Position numbers and translations under genes: made by a program
The notes under the pieces: model-generated
Database searches by the model: none
What the model saw: only the letters and a program-made list of their open reading frames with translations
What the model was told of the DNA's origin: nothing
NCBI RefSeq assembly: GCF_016820585.1
Contig: NZ_JADHDX010000001.1
Location: forward strand, 752,683 to 816,682
Direction of reading: 5' to 3'
Length of the DNA: 64,000 bases
Source of the DNA: Arthrobacter beigongshangensis
GTDB lineage: Bacteria; Bacillota; Bacilli; Bacillales_A; Planococcaceae
Part shown: one piece after another, positions 18,217-29,860 of the stretch
Layout of the letters: every line of letters starts with the position of its first letter
Position numbering within the stretch: the stretch's first letter is position 1

Positions 18217-19581
18217 CTATTCAAAATCAGTATATTTTTTTAATTTACGGACGACAGAGGGCTGACTGATGCCAAGATACTTGGCAATTTCCGTTGTTGT
18301 ACGATAGCGCATTTGCGCATCTCGTAGCACCTTCATCTCAACATTATCTAAAATAGTCGGCAGTGTCAGACCTTCAAGATGAATGAGCGATAAATCTTCG
18401 TCTGTTTCTTTACGATATTCTGGTGGGAGGTCCTTAGCTGTAATGATGGTAGAAGGGCTTTGAACAACGAGTCGCTCCATTACATTAATCAGCTCATTAT
18501 GATTCCCAGGCCATTGTAGATGAAGTAATTGATTAAATACTTCATCTGATAGCTCCTTCACCGTTTGATACTTCATTGAAAATCGACTTAAATAACTACT
18601 AATCAACGTGCTTATATCGCCTTTACGATCTCGCAGTGGTTTTAAATGAATCGGAACGATATGGAGCCTGTAATACAAATCTTTATGAAATTCGTTTGCA
18701 GAAACCGCTTCTGTCAAAATTGTTTCGGAAGAGCTTATCAGTCTAACATCGAGTGGAAGGGGTACTTCTGCACCAATGGGTGTGTATGTACGTTCCTTTA
18801 ATACTTTTAAAAGTTTTCCCTGTAGATGAATCGAAAGCTTATCGATCCTCTTAATATACAAGGTGCCTCCGTAAGCTAACGTCAATAAACCCGTTTCTGT
18901 TTGCTCAAAGCTACCCCCGAATAATTCCCGTTCGAACATCGCCTCTGGAATTGTTTCGCAGTCAATCTCAATAAAAGGTCCGTTTTTTCGAGTGCTTTCG
19001 TTATGAATGACTTTTGCCAGTGTGGATTTTCCGGTTCCCTGTTCTCCATAGAGGACAACTGAAACGTCATGCGGTGCGGCATTACGGGCTGTTTCAAATG
19101 CAATACGGGTCGACCTATTTTCAATTGTTAGCCCTTCGATTGTCAGATGCTCTTTGCGCAGCAGGGAGAGTTCCTCTTTTGTCAGTAGCATTTCCTGTTC
19201 AAGTTCCTTCATATATTCATGAATGACAAGAAGCTCCGAAACTTCGTATGAGTAACTAAGGACAAACTCGACTTCTCCAACTTCATTAAAAAAAGGCATT
19301 CCGGTAATGAGTACTTTTTGACCTGTTGTAGTTGTTTGAATGACGACCACTTTCTTCTTTTGTTGAAGAACGAGTGGTGTGATCGCGGGAGAGAAGATAC
19401 CCCGTTGTTCTAGATCATAAACAGATTTCCCAAGCAGTTCCCCGGCTTGGATTCCATAATGTCTGCCGCTAATTTGGGAGGCTTTGACGATAAAGCCGTC
19501 TTGGTTCGTAACAATAATATCTTCATCATACGAGTCAATTATTTCTTCTTTTGAATTTGGATGTAAGAAAAAACCTGTCAA
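18217..19581 (-). CDS. PAS / AAA+ / TyrR-type HTH transcriptional regulator with degenerate EBP core
   Basis: About 454 residues: a PAS-like sensor (about residues 15-115), a coiled linker, an AAA+ enhancer-binding core and a C-terminal TyrR-type HTH ([20 protein letters not shown]). Walker A is intact (GEQGTGKS), but the GAFTGA loop that contacts sigma-54 is replaced ([15 protein letters not shown]), and the Walker B segment reads [12 protein letters not shown] instead of GGTLFLDEI. It should therefore not drive sigma-54 transcription and may act on sigma-A promoters like TyrR. I chose TTG at 19581, which has GGGAGG 8 nt upstream; ATG at 19614 has no site. It leads the aminotransferase-transporter operon and diverges from an M20 gene. 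Confidence 0.85.
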   Translation of the reverse strand: MTGFFLHPNSKEEIIDSYDEDIIVTNQDGFIVKASQISGRHYGIQAGELLGKSVYDLEQRGIFSPAITPLVLQQKKKVVVIQTTTTGQKVLITGMPFFNEVGEVEFVLSYSYEVSELLVIHEYMKELEQEMLLTKEELSLLRKEHLTIEGLTIENRSTRIAFETARNAAPHDVSVVLYGEQGTGKSTLAKVIHNESTRKNGPFIEIDCETIPEAMFERELFGGSFEQTETGLLTLAYGGTLYIKRIDKLSIHLQGKLLKVLKERTYTPIGAEVPLPLDVRLISSSETILTEAVSANEFHKDLYYRLHIVPIHLKPLRDRKGDISTLISSYLSRFSMKYQTVKELSDEVFNQLLHLQWPGNHNELINVMERLVVQSPSTIITAKDLPPEYRKETDEDLSLIHLEGLTLPTILDNVEMKVLRDAQMRYRTTTEIAKYLGISQPSVVRKLKKYTDFE

Positions 19582-19942
19582 TTGACGATCTCCCTCCCAA
19601 ACGATTCTATTCATAAATGAATAAGTATTTGAAATTAAATAAAACTATACTTTATTTTCAGAAGATTAGCAATTAAAAGTTGTTTGCCTAGTTGAAAAAT
19701 GTTTGTTGTCATGAACATGTTGATGAGTATAGCATGTATATTCATGCATGTATAGGTATTTAAATGTGGATAATGATATTTTTTTTGAGGATGAAACGAG
19801 AGAGCTATTGTTGCTTCATTCGACAATACGATCTATCTAGATGATGATTGCCATTCTGAGTGTTACTATGATTAAATACAAATAAAGCTATCAGTATGCA
19901 AGTTTAGTCTGTTGGAAAAGTTAAATTGGAAGGGGATTACCA
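19582..19942. other. Divergent regulatory region between the TyrR-like regulator and the M20 gene
   Basis: 361 bp without a gene. It is AT-rich and holds the promoters of both directions, but I see no convincing -35/-10 pair and no -24/-12 sigma-54 element. Around 19726-19756 there are overlapping short inverted repeats with CATG cores (GCATG, 6 nt, CATGC) that could be an operator. Confidence 0.4.
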
Positions 19943-21139
19943 ATGTTAAGAGCCACTATTTTTGAGGAAATAACTGCGGGTATGGAGGAAATGATTCGTG
20001 TACGACGTCATTTACATATGCATCCAGAACTATCTCATCAGGAGGTTGAAACTCCTGCTTACATTTCTGCTTATTTAAATGATTTAGGGATTGAAGTGAG
20101 GCAAGGCGTTGGAGGCAGAGGGGTGGTTGGTAGAATTCGAGGAGGTAAACCAGGAAAAACAATCGCATTTCGAGCAGATTTCGATGCGTTGCCAATTCAA
20201 GATGCCAAGGACATGCCTTATTCATCTACGGTTGAGGGCGTCATGCATGCTTGTGGGCATGATGGGCATACAGCTGCTTTACTTGGCTTCGCAAAAGCAA
20301 TGAATGCCGTCAAGGAACAGTTGTCTGGAGATATTATTTTGATTCATCAATTCGGGGAAGAATTGCCGCCAGGTGGGGCGTTGGCGATGATAGCGGATGG
20401 CTGTCTTGAAGAGGTCGATGCCATTTACGGCGCACATTTGCAGTCTACTATGGATGCTGGCAAAGTCTATGTACGTGATGGCTATTTACAGGCAGGGGAA
20501 GACACGATTAAAATCATTGTCAAAGGCTCTGGTGCACATGGAGCAGAGCCGCATAATGGGGCAGATCCTATTTTGGCGGCGAGTCATATTATGGTCGCAC
20601 TTCAATCGATTGTAAGTCGAAACGCAGACCCGTTGAAAGAGCTCGTCATTACTATTGGCAAGTTTCATGCAGGAGACGCTGATAATGTCATACCAGAGCA
20701 AGCTGTTTTGGAGGGAACTATTCGTGTTTTCGATAAAAACATACGGGCGCTAGCGAGTAAACGCCTACGTGACTTAGCACAAGCCGTCGGTCAGGGTCTC
20801 GGCTGTCATGTAGAAGTGATAATCGAGCCAGGCTATGACGCACTTTGGAATCATGCAAACCAAATGGATGTAGTAAGGGGAGCTGCTACACATGTAGTCG
20901 GTGACCAAGCAGTCGTCGAAACGCAACCAATCATGCCTGTCGAAGATTTTTCGTATTATCTACAAAAAATACCGGGTGCGTACTTCTTTGTTGGTGCAAA
21001 ACTTCCAGCTGCTGAAAAAGTATTTCCGCATCATCACGAAAAATTCGATTTTCATGAACCCGCTATGGAAGTAATCGCAAAAACGTTCGCGGCGATTTTT
21101 TTGGAGGAACAAAATACGATAAATGAGTCAATTTCATAA
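19943..21139 (+). CDS. M20D family amidohydrolase
   Basis: 398 residues with the M20D metal pattern: MHACGHDGHTAALLG, FGEELPPGGA, IYGAHLQS, HGAEPHNGADPI and a C-terminal FPHHHEKFDFHE. Relatives hydrolyse N-acyl amino acids, hippurate or amide conjugates. GGAAGGGG precedes the ATG. It diverges from the TyrR-like regulator, so the two may be co-controlled and the product may feed the aminotransferase pathway (inference). Its last four codons and stop lie inside the dispersed repeat copy 2, so the present C-terminus was set by that insertion. Confidence 0.88.
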   Translation: MLRATIFEEITAGMEEMIRVRRHLHMHPELSHQEVETPAYISAYLNDLGIEVRQGVGGRGVVGRIRGGKPGKTIAFRADFDALPIQDAKDMPYSSTVEGVMHACGHDGHTAALLGFAKAMNAVKEQLSGDIILIHQFGEELPPGGALAMIADGCLEEVDAIYGAHLQSTMDAGKVYVRDGYLQAGEDTIKIIVKGSGAHGAEPHNGADPILAASHIMVALQSIVSRNADPLKELVITIGKFHAGDADNVIPEQAVLEGTIRVFDKNIRALASKRLRDLAQAVGQGLGCHVEVIIEPGYDALWNHANQMDVVRGAATHVVGDQAVVETQPIMPVEDFSYYLQKIPGAYFFVGAKLPAAEKVFPHHHEKFDFHEPAMEVIAKTFAAIFLEEQNTINESIS

Positions 21140-21312
21140 TAGAGCAATCAATCCTAAAATACGAACAAGGTTGATTTCCGCTTCAGTCGGACGCTTTCCG
21201 CGGGCATGGCTTGAGCCTCCTCGTCCGCTTCGCTCCCTGCGGGGTCTCAAGGCTCATGCTATTCCCGCAGGAGTCGCCGACTTGCGCTTCAATCAACGAG
21301 AGTAGGATGTCA
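21124..21312. repeat. Dispersed palindromic repeat, copy 2
   Basis: Same 189-bp element as 3826-4014, in the same orientation, with only scattered differences. It supplies the stop codon of the preceding M20 gene. Confidence 0.85.
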
Positions 21313-21379
21313 AATTGACTCGGATAGATGAACCAATGACTTTTTCCATATTAATATTCAGCATTAAAACCTAAGCATA

Positions 21380-21775
21380 TCAACCATATGGAAGCTCTTT
21401 GCCTTCTAAGTATGCCTTTAAATTTGCTAATGAGTAGCCGAAGCCTTGTTGATTAAACTGCACCCTTGTTCCATTCATTTCAGGTAATAACTCAATCGTA
21501 AAAAGCATGTGGTTTGAATCCCAGTAATACGAGAATTTCTGATTAGAAATGATTTCTTGAATCGTAAAGGTCATGGGCATACTTTCACCTTCTTTAAGGT
21601 TGTTGTATGGACTAGGCATTAGTGTGAACAGTGCTTGCTCTCCTACTTTGAGAGTAGGAATACTCCACTTAGACCCTGGCGCATACCATATCGAAAAAAT
21701 CTCATCATTCACGATTGCATTCCAAATGGTTTCTAAATCCTTTTGGATGATTATTGTCGAACCATCAGTAATCAC
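21380..21775 (-). CDS. SRPBCC (AHSA1/START-like) domain protein
   Basis: About 131 residues of the Activator of Hsp90 ATPase homologue 1 type: start with IIIQKDLETIWNAIVNDEI, then WYAPGSKW, FTIQEIISNQKFSYYWD and a hydrophobic C-terminal helix. These small proteins bind hydrophobic ligands in a helix-grip fold; many are of unknown role. The GTG at 21775 has AAGGAGG 8 nt upstream; longer in-frame starts lie before that site and are unlikely. It is monocistronic. Confidence 0.8.
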   Translation of the reverse strand: MITDGSTIIIQKDLETIWNAIVNDEIFSIWYAPGSKWSIPTLKVGEQALFTLMPSPYNNLKEGESMPMTFTIQEIISNQKFSYYWDSNHMLFTIELLPEMNGTRVQFNQQGFGYSLANLKAYLEGKELPYG

Positions 21776-21950
21776 TGTCACAACCTCCTTTACATGTATG
21801 TACAGTATAGAAAAGTCTTTAAGAAAAAACAAAGAACCTTACTTTATATGTGATTAATACACCAGCTTAAGTAAGCAATCATTTTTATATACCTATTTGC
21901 TAGGGATTAGTGCTAGAATGGAGTCAAGAAAAAGTAATGGGGATAGATGG

Positions 21951-22796
21951 ATGGAAACTTACTCGATTCAGAAAGCTTTGAATAATAATGTATTGATTGC
22001 CACAGATAATAATGGCAATGAAGTGATTTTGATTGGGCGCGGCATTGGATTTGGTGCAAGTGCAGGGGAATTGATTCAACAAGAAAAAATCGAGAAATTA
22101 TTTGTATTGAATGATCCCGAAGAGCAAGAGCAATACAAACAATTACTCACGAGTCTTGATGAAGATACGTTAAAAGTGCTTATTTCCGCGGTCGAAATGA
22201 TTCAAGCACAAGCGAATCGGTCATTGAATGAACATATTCATGTTGCGCTGACAGATCATTTAGTCTTTGCCGTTAATCGAATGAGACGCGGTATGGCGAT
22301 TCGCAATCCTTTTTTATTGGAAACGAAAGCACTTTATCCGAATGAATATAAAATTGCGGCTGAAGTGACTGCAATGGTTAACAAGCAGCTGTCTGTCGCC
22401 CTTCCAGAGGGGGAAATTGGTTTCATTGCTTTGCATATTCACAGTGCCCTAGTGAACAAAAATGTGCGCGATGTAACGAGACATTCTGAGCTGATTGTTC
22501 AGCTTGTCGACATGATTGAAGCGCAATTGGCCATCAACATTGATAAGAACAGTATCGATTATATGCGGCTGATTCGCCATCTTCACTTTACAATTGAGCG
22601 GGTTGTACGTGGGGAACGGGTTGCAGAACCGAAGAAAATTACGCTATTGCTAAAATCGGAGTATCCGGTTTGCTATAATTTGGCCTGGAAACTAATCAAG
22701 GTCATGCAACAAAGCTTACAAAAGGAAATCTATGAAGCTGAAGCCGTCTATTTAACACTCCATTTACAGCGGATTCAAGCGAAAGTCGAAGAATAA
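21951..22796 (+). CDS. glcT: Transcriptional antiterminator of the BglG/LicT family (GlcT)
   Basis: About 281 residues: N-terminal CAT RNA-binding domain (IQKALNNNVLIATDNNGNEV, IGRGIGFG) followed by two PRD domains with their phosphorylatable histidines (around EHIHVALTDH and LHIHSAL in PRD1, RHSELI and RHLHFTIERV in PRD2). It binds the RAT sequence in the ptsG leader and prevents termination when glucose is transported; PtsG and HPr phosphorylate it to control activity. It lies directly before ptsG with a matching RAT/terminator, as in Bacillus subtilis. I prefer the ATG at 21951, where homology starts. Confidence 0.92.
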   Translation: METYSIQKALNNNVLIATDNNGNEVILIGRGIGFGASAGELIQQEKIEKLFVLNDPEEQEQYKQLLTSLDEDTLKVLISAVEMIQAQANRSLNEHIHVALTDHLVFAVNRMRRGMAIRNPFLLETKALYPNEYKIAAEVTAMVNKQLSVALPEGEIGFIALHIHSALVNKNVRDVTRHSELIVQLVDMIEAQLAINIDKNSIDYMRLIRHLHFTIERVVRGERVAEPKKITLLLKSEYPVCYNLAWKLIKVMQQSLQKEIYEAEAVYLTLHLQRIQAKVEE

Positions 22797-22895
22797 ACTA
22801 AATTTGATTGTAATAGTAAAAGTTCTATGCTACTATAATTTTATAAAGTCATTGGATTTGTAAGTAGTACTTAATTTAATATTTATTATCTGCAT

Positions 22896-22999
22896 ACGTG
22901 TTACTGATTAGATCAGGCATGAGTACAAAGATGATTGATTACGGTTACAGGGGGAGACTCTTGTGAACTCGTTTCAATTATTTTTTCTCATGCCTTTTT
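22896..22999 (+). promoter_or_regulatory. RAT antiterminator and overlapping terminator in the ptsG leader
   Basis: The segment from about 22896 (ACGTGTTACTGATTAGATCA) through 22924 closely resembles the GlcT target of the Bacillus subtilis ptsG leader. Its end, AGGCATGAG (22915-22923), pairs with CTCATGCCT (22987-22995), followed by six T, giving a terminator that overlaps the RAT hairpin. Binding of GlcT should stop terminator formation. Confidence 0.88.
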
Positions 23000-23053
23000 T
23001 GTCGTTTTTGAACTTTATTAAGAGTACTGCAATTCAGTGACTTAATTATGTAA

Positions 23054-25096
<2,043 letters not shown>

Positions 25097-25097
25097 A

Positions 25098-25130
25098 AAT
25101 CAGGAGCCAAATCGGCTCCTGATTTTTTAT
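25098..25130. terminator. Bidirectional terminator between ptsG and gnd
   Basis: AATCAGGAGCC and GGCTCCTGATT form an 11-bp stem with a 5-nt loop and a T6 tail; the A-rich left flank serves gnd. Confidence 0.9.
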
Positions 25131-25134
25131 ATAC

Positions 25135-26550
25135 TTAATTTTTTGCCCATTCAGTATGGAAATGACCTTCTTTGTCGACACGTTCATAGGTGTGTGCCCC
25201 AAAATAATCTCTTTGCGCCTGGATAAGATTAGCTGGCAATGTTGCCGTTCGATAGCTATCATAATAAGCCAATGCGCTTGAGAATGCAGGTACCGGAATG
25301 CCTTGCTGCATGGCCAGGGCCAATACTTCACGAAGTGAATGCTGATAGTCGCCAACGATTTCTTGAAAGTATGGATCGACTAGCAGATTAGGCAAGTCGT
25401 TATTCGCGTCAAAGGCCTCTTTAATATTTTGTAAGAATTGGGCACGAATGATGCAACCTCCGCGGAAAATCATCGCAACATCTCCATAAGGGATATCCCA
25501 GCCATACTCTTTAGATGCTGCTCGCATTTGTGCAAATCCTTGTGCGTATGAGCAAATTTTACTCATATATAAAGCTTTACGAATCGATTCGACCAAGTCA
25601 CTAGGATTGCCCTTATACTTTTGGGGTTCAGGTCCTTTCAGAAGAGTACTTGCCGCAATTCGTTCTTCTTTAACAGAAGAAATAAATCTAGCAAATACGG
25701 ACTCCGTAACGATTGGGAGTGAAACCCCTAGGTCTAGCGCATTTTGACTCGTCCATTTACCTGTTCCTTTTTGACCTGCAACGTCTAAAATGAGGTCAAT
25801 AAGTGGTTTTCCGGTATCCTCATCCATCTTTGTGAAAATATCAGCTGTGACTTCAATAAGATAGCTATCGAGCTCACCTTTATTCCATTCAGAGAAAACA
25901 TCATGCAAATCCCGCGCCTCAAGGCCAAGGGTATGTTTCATGATGAAATAAGCTTCGGAAATGAGTTGCATATCACCATATTCAATGCCGTTGTGAACCA
26001 TTTTTACATAATGGCCTGCACCATCGGGACCCATATAGGCGCTACAAGGAGTTCCATCGACTTTTGCTGCAATCGCATCAAGAATAGACTTCACCTGCTC
26101 GTAAGCTTCTTTTGCTCCACCAGGCATAATTGACGGGCCGTTACGCGCACCTTCTTCTCCACCGGAAACACCTGCACCGATGAAATGTAGACCAGATTCT
26201 TTTAATGTAGCTGCACGTCTATTCGTATCTTCAAAGAATGTATTTCCACCATCGATCACAATATCCCCTTGTTGAAGGTGAGGGACTAACGACTGGATTA
26301 CCGCATCCGTCGTTTCTCCAGCCTTCACCATTAATAAAATCTTACGTGGAACTTCTAACGAAGAGACAAATTCTTCAATGCCTTTGGTACCGAGAATATG
26401 TTTATCTTTTGCTTTTTTACTCGAAAACTCATCCGTACGTTCTGTCCAGTAATCGTAGACAGATACGGTGTATCCTTTATTTTCAATGTTTAGCGCTAGG
26501 TTCATCCCCATCACGCCCAGACCGATAACGCCCACTTGCTGTGTACTCAT
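25135..26550 (-). CDS. gnd: 6-phosphogluconate dehydrogenase, decarboxylating
   Basis: 471 residues with the N-terminal NADP-binding segment [20 protein letters not shown], catalytic site regions [18 protein letters not shown] and [14 protein letters not shown], and the C-terminal [20 protein letters not shown]. It oxidises 6-phosphogluconate to ribulose 5-phosphate. Length is normal. It follows zwf by 58 nt on the same strand, so both oxidative pentose phosphate dehydrogenases are in one operon, facing the glucose PTS. Confidence 0.97.
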   Translation of the reverse strand: MSTQQVGVIGLGVMGMNLALNIENKGYTVSVYDYWTERTDEFSSKKAKDKHILGTKGIEEFVSSLEVPRKILLMVKAGETTDAVIQSLVPHLQQGDIVIDGGNTFFEDTNRRAATLKESGLHFIGAGVSGGEEGARNGPSIMPGGAKEAYEQVKSILDAIAAKVDGTPCSAYMGPDGAGHYVKMVHNGIEYGDMQLISEAYFIMKHTLGLEARDLHDVFSEWNKGELDSYLIEVTADIFTKMDEDTGKPLIDLILDVAGQKGTGKWTSQNALDLGVSLPIVTESVFARFISSVKEERIAASTLLKGPEPQKYKGNPSDLVESIRKALYMSKICSYAQGFAQMRAASKEYGWDIPYGDVAMIFRGGCIIRAQFLQNIKEAFDANNDLPNLLVDPYFQEIVGDYQHSLREVLALAMQQGIPVPAFSSALAYYDSYRTATLPANLIQAQRDYFGAHTYERVDKEGHFHTEWAKN

Positions 26551-26608
26551 GGTGATTTCTCATTCCTTCGTGTTCGTAATTTTCTATATCTGATTGATTA
26601 ACTGTACC

Positions 26609-28132
26609 TTACCACCAATTAAATTGATTGTCTTGCAAAAGCTGGTTGGCTGCATCAGGACCTGTCGAGCCAGCAGGGTAAGTATGTAAAGGCAACAGGT
26701 TTTCCTGAAATGCTTCAATGATTGGTTGGATCCACTTCCATGATAATTCGACTTCTTTCCAGTGGGCAAAGAAGGTTGCATTATCGATCATTGCATCGAA
26801 TAGAAGCAGTTCATAGGCCTCAGGCTGATCTTCCGCTGTAGTCGAGAAGTTAATAGAAGTAGGGATAAAACGGTTTAGAGAAGGATCTTTCATATTCACC
26901 CGTAAAGAGATGTTCTCGTTTGGACTAATTTCAACGATTAATAAGTTTGGGGTGATTCCTTCAGTTAAAAGTTTAGTTGTATCATTTACCTTGCTCTTAA
27001 ACTCCATGACAATACGTGTCGATTTTTCATTAGTCCTTTTCCCCGTGCGAATATAAAAAGGAATGCCACTCCATGACGGATTATCAATATATAAACGCGC
27101 CGCCACGTAAGTATCATTCGTTGAGGATATATCCACTCCAGGCTCATCTGTATAGCCAACTGCCGGTGTACCTAAAACTTCACCAGCTGTGTACTGACCC
27201 CGAACGATATCTTTGTAGACCATTTCTTTTTTGATAGGACGAAGAGAAGTAATCACTTCAATTTTCTTATTTTCAATTTCTTTAGCTGTTAATTGCTCTG
27301 GAAGATTGAGTGCGGTCATCATAACTAATTGTAGAAGATGATTCTGGACCATATCTCGAATGGCACCCGCTTGATCATAGTAGGCAGCGCGAGATTCTAC
27401 TCCGACCGTTTCACTAGCAGTGATTTGTACATTCGCAATTTGTGTATGATCTAATAATAGTCCGAGTGCGGGGTTGGCAAATACTAATGATTCCAGATTT
27501 TGGACCATTGGTTTTCCGAGATAGTGGTCGATTCGATAAATCTCGTCCTCATGAAAAGCTATGCTCAAACATTCATTTAATTGCTGGGCCGATTTCAGGT
27601 CACTGCCAAACGGCTTTTCAACAATGAGTCGCCTCCAGCCTTTCGTCTGACTGATACCACTGGCGTTAAGATTGGACGCAATTACATCGGCTAACTGTGG
27701 AGCAACAGACAAATAGAAAAGTCGATTTTCAGGTATATCTAATTCACTTTCTCTACTTTGAATGAGTTCGTGTAAGCTCTGATAAGATTCTTTGCTTGTC
27801 GCATCGAATATAAAGTACTGAAAGTAGTTTAGAAAATCTTGTAAATTAGACACCTGAATAGGTCTTCTAGAATATTCCCGGATTGCTTTTTCCACCACAA
27901 AACGGAAATCATCGTGTTGATAATGGGTTCTACCAAGACCGATGATTGAGATTGCGTCTGGCATTTTACCATCGAGAAATAAATTATAGAGTGCAGGAAA
28001 TAGCTTTCGTTTTGCTAAATCTCCCGTAGCTCCAAATAAAACAAATGTCATGTCAGGCATAATCCGTTCCTCTTGGAAATCGCTTAAACCATCTTTCCTG
28101 TCGAAATTTTCCGAAGGAATTTCATAATTCAT
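26609..28132 (-). CDS. zwf: Glucose-6-phosphate 1-dehydrogenase
   Basis: 507 residues: nucleotide site LFGATGDLAKRKLFPALYN (from about residue 32), catalytic RIDHYLGKPMVQN, EKPFGSDL, and IRTGKR in the C-terminal part. It makes 6-phosphogluconolactone and NADPH. The ATG at 28132 has GGAGAG 7 nt upstream and gives an N-terminal extension of about 24 residues compared with typical Bacillus enzymes; an internal ATG at the MPDMTFVLFG position is an alternative. It is the first gene of the zwf-gnd operon and diverges from the cyclase. Confidence 0.96.
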   Translation of the reverse strand: MNYEIPSENFDRKDGLSDFQEERIMPDMTFVLFGATGDLAKRKLFPALYNLFLDGKMPDAISIIGLGRTHYQHDDFRFVVEKAIREYSRRPIQVSNLQDFLNYFQYFIFDATSKESYQSLHELIQSRESELDIPENRLFYLSVAPQLADVIASNLNASGISQTKGWRRLIVEKPFGSDLKSAQQLNECLSIAFHEDEIYRIDHYLGKPMVQNLESLVFANPALGLLLDHTQIANVQITASETVGVESRAAYYDQAGAIRDMVQNHLLQLVMMTALNLPEQLTAKEIENKKIEVITSLRPIKKEMVYKDIVRGQYTAGEVLGTPAVGYTDEPGVDISSTNDTYVAARLYIDNPSWSGIPFYIRTGKRTNEKSTRIVMEFKSKVNDTTKLLTEGITPNLLIVEISPNENISLRVNMKDPSLNRFIPTSINFSTTAEDQPEAYELLLFDAMIDNATFFAHWKEVELSWKWIQPIIEAFQENLLPLHTYPAGSTGPDAANQLLQDNQFNWW

Positions 28133-28323
28133 ATCTATTCTCTCCTACTTTTTCATCAGTATGTTCTTATGCGATGAATGATAATCACACCAGTTCTCAG
28201 TATACCAACTGCGTTCTATTAATGTAAGTCCGAATTTTTATTGCATATAGAAAGTAAAAGTAAATGGTTATCTATGATAAGATGGTTTGATAAACAGATT
28301 CTAAACAAAAGGTGGTTGTTAAA

Positions 28324-28941
28324 ATGAAGATGTATGATGTGACAGGAACAATTTATGAGGGTATGACAGTTTATAAAGATAAGGCGGAAAAGCAACCGAA
28401 ATTTAATCGGGTGACAAATGGATATGTAACTGAAACGCGTATGGAGTTGGATGTCCATTCGGGAACGCATATTGATGCACCACTTCATATGGTTGTGGAT
28501 GGGGACACGTTTGAATCCATTCCAATGGAAAGCCTTGTAGGCGAATGTAAAGTGCTTGATTTAACAGATGTGGAAGACGGAATCACGAAAGCGGATTTGG
28601 AGAAGTTTGAGATTAGCAAGGGGGATTTCTTATTCTTTAAAACGAAAAACTCTTTTGAGGAAGCCTTTGATTTTGATTTTATTTATCTTACACATGATGG
28701 AGCAGAATACCTTTCTGAGATAGGTGTTCGAGGAACTGGAATAGACACACTTGGCATTGAAAGAAGTCAAGAAGGTCATCCGACTCATAAAACACTATTC
28801 GCCAATAATATCATTATAATAGAAGGGCTTCGGTTAAAGGAAGTTGAACAAGGTACCTACTTTATGGTTGCGGCACCTTTAAAATTAACAGGGACAGATG
28901 CTTCACCGGCAAGAGTATTGTTATTTGAAGGACTAAAATAA
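28324..28941 (+). CDS. Cyclase family protein (kynurenine formamidase-like)
   Basis: About 205 residues with the metal motif HSGTHIDAPLHM (HxGTHxDxPxH) near residue 43 and a typical arylformamidase-like fold pattern (FFKTKNSF, FIYLTHDGAEYL, GTGIDTLGIE, VAAPLKLTGTDASPARVLLF). Members are zinc or manganese amidohydrolases, but no tryptophan degradation genes are near, so the substrate is unknown. AAAGGTGG is correctly spaced from the ATG at 28324. It is probably co-transcribed with the YnfA-type gene. Confidence 0.85.
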   Translation: MKMYDVTGTIYEGMTVYKDKAEKQPKFNRVTNGYVTETRMELDVHSGTHIDAPLHMVVDGDTFESIPMESLVGECKVLDLTDVEDGITKADLEKFEISKGDFLFFKTKNSFEEAFDFDFIYLTHDGAEYLSEIGVRGTGIDTLGIERSQEGHPTHKTLFANNIIIIEGLRLKEVEQGTYFMVAAPLKLTGTDASPARVLLFEGLK

Positions 28942-28984
28942 TTAGCCTTTCGAAATAGCTAAAAGCCTATGAATAAGTTTGGAA

Positions 28985-29320
28985 GTGAGAAAAATAGTTG
29001 TTGCAGTCATCTTGTTTATAGTTGCTGGATTGGCCGAAATAGGCGGTGGCTATCTAATATGGCTTTGGTTAAGGGAAGGTAAGCCGTTCTATTGGGGGCT
29101 AATTGGCGGTGTAACTCTAGCTTTATATGGCGTTATCGCTACTTTTCAAGCATTTCCTTCATTTGGTAGAGTATATGCAGCCTATGGAGGGGTCTTTATT
29201 GTCCTCGCGGTGTTATGGGGATGGGGAATTGATAAAAAAGCACCTGATGTCTACGATTGGATAGGTGCTGCCATTTGTCTAGTAGGCGTTTCAGTTATTC
29301 TTTTTGCACCGCGGCACTAG
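28985..29320 (+). CDS. YnfA / UPF0060 family membrane protein
   Basis: About 111 residues, four membrane segments, with the family signature [20 protein letters not shown] near the start, [10 protein letters not shown] and [13 protein letters not shown]. The family is related to small multidrug resistance exporters, but its function is unsettled. The start is uncertain: GTG at 28985 matches the usual family N-terminus; TTG at 28979 is two codons longer. No strong ribosome site is seen, so translation may be coupled. Confidence 0.85.
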   Translation: MRKIVVAVILFIVAGLAEIGGGYLIWLWLREGKPFYWGLIGGVTLALYGVIATFQAFPSFGRVYAAYGGVFIVLAVLWGWGIDKKAPDVYDWIGAAICLVGVSVILFAPRH

Positions 29321-29372
29321 CATCGTTCTTCATTATCCTTAAAAATGCGAGTCAGTTAAGGAGGGGAAAAGC

Positions 29373-29798
29373 ATGTATGAACAAAAAACAAAGGAAACGG
29401 AAAAGGATGTTATCGAATTTATCGAAAATGTAGATAGCCCCAAAAAACGTGAAGATGCTTACAAATTACTCAATTTGTTTAATGAAGCAACAGGCTTTGA
29501 AGCAAAAATGTGGGGGCCAAGCATCATTGGATTTGGATCGTATCATTATGTCTATAAAACAGGCCATGAAGGGGATGCGCCGTTAGTCGGTTTTTCTCCA
29601 CGCAAAGCTAAAATTAGTTTGTATTTTGCGCCGGGTGATACGGAACGTGAAGCGCTGCTAGCTAGATTTGGCAAGCATACAACTGGAAAAGCATGTGTGT
29701 ATATTAACAAAGTAGACGATATCGATTCGGAAGTACTAAAGGAATTAATTACACAATCCGTTTCGTTCCTACAAAAACAATATCCTGCTAATGGGTGA
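29373..29798 (+). CDS. DUF1801 domain protein
   Basis: 141 residues matching the YdhG/DUF1801 pattern: segment VDSPKKREDAYKLLNLF, then KMWGPSIIGFGSYHYVYKTG, LVGFSPRKAKISLYF, and KHTTGKACVYINKVDDID. The fold is known but not the role. AAGGAGGGG precedes the ATG. It stands alone before a strong bidirectional terminator shared with bioY. Confidence 0.85.
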   Translation: MYEQKTKETEKDVIEFIENVDSPKKREDAYKLLNLFNEATGFEAKMWGPSIIGFGSYHYVYKTGHEGDAPLVGFSPRKAKISLYFAPGDTEREALLARFGKHTTGKACVYINKVDDIDSEVLKELITQSVSFLQKQYPANG

Positions 29799-29805
29799 AA
29801 CAAAA

Positions 29806-29856
29806 AATAAGAGGCATCTCGTGAGTCAGAATTGACTTGCGGGATGCCTCTTATTT
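29806..29856. terminator. Bidirectional terminator between the DUF1801 gene and bioY
   Basis: AATAAGAGGCATC (near 29806) pairs with GATGCCTCTTATT (ending at 29855), with an A-run on one side and a T-run on the other. Confidence 0.9.
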
Positions 29857-29860
29857 AGCG

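Noticed and set aside
18217..19942. Sigma-54 promoter control of the aminotransferase operon
   Set aside because: The regulator lacks GAFTGA and I found no -24/-12 element in the intergenic region.
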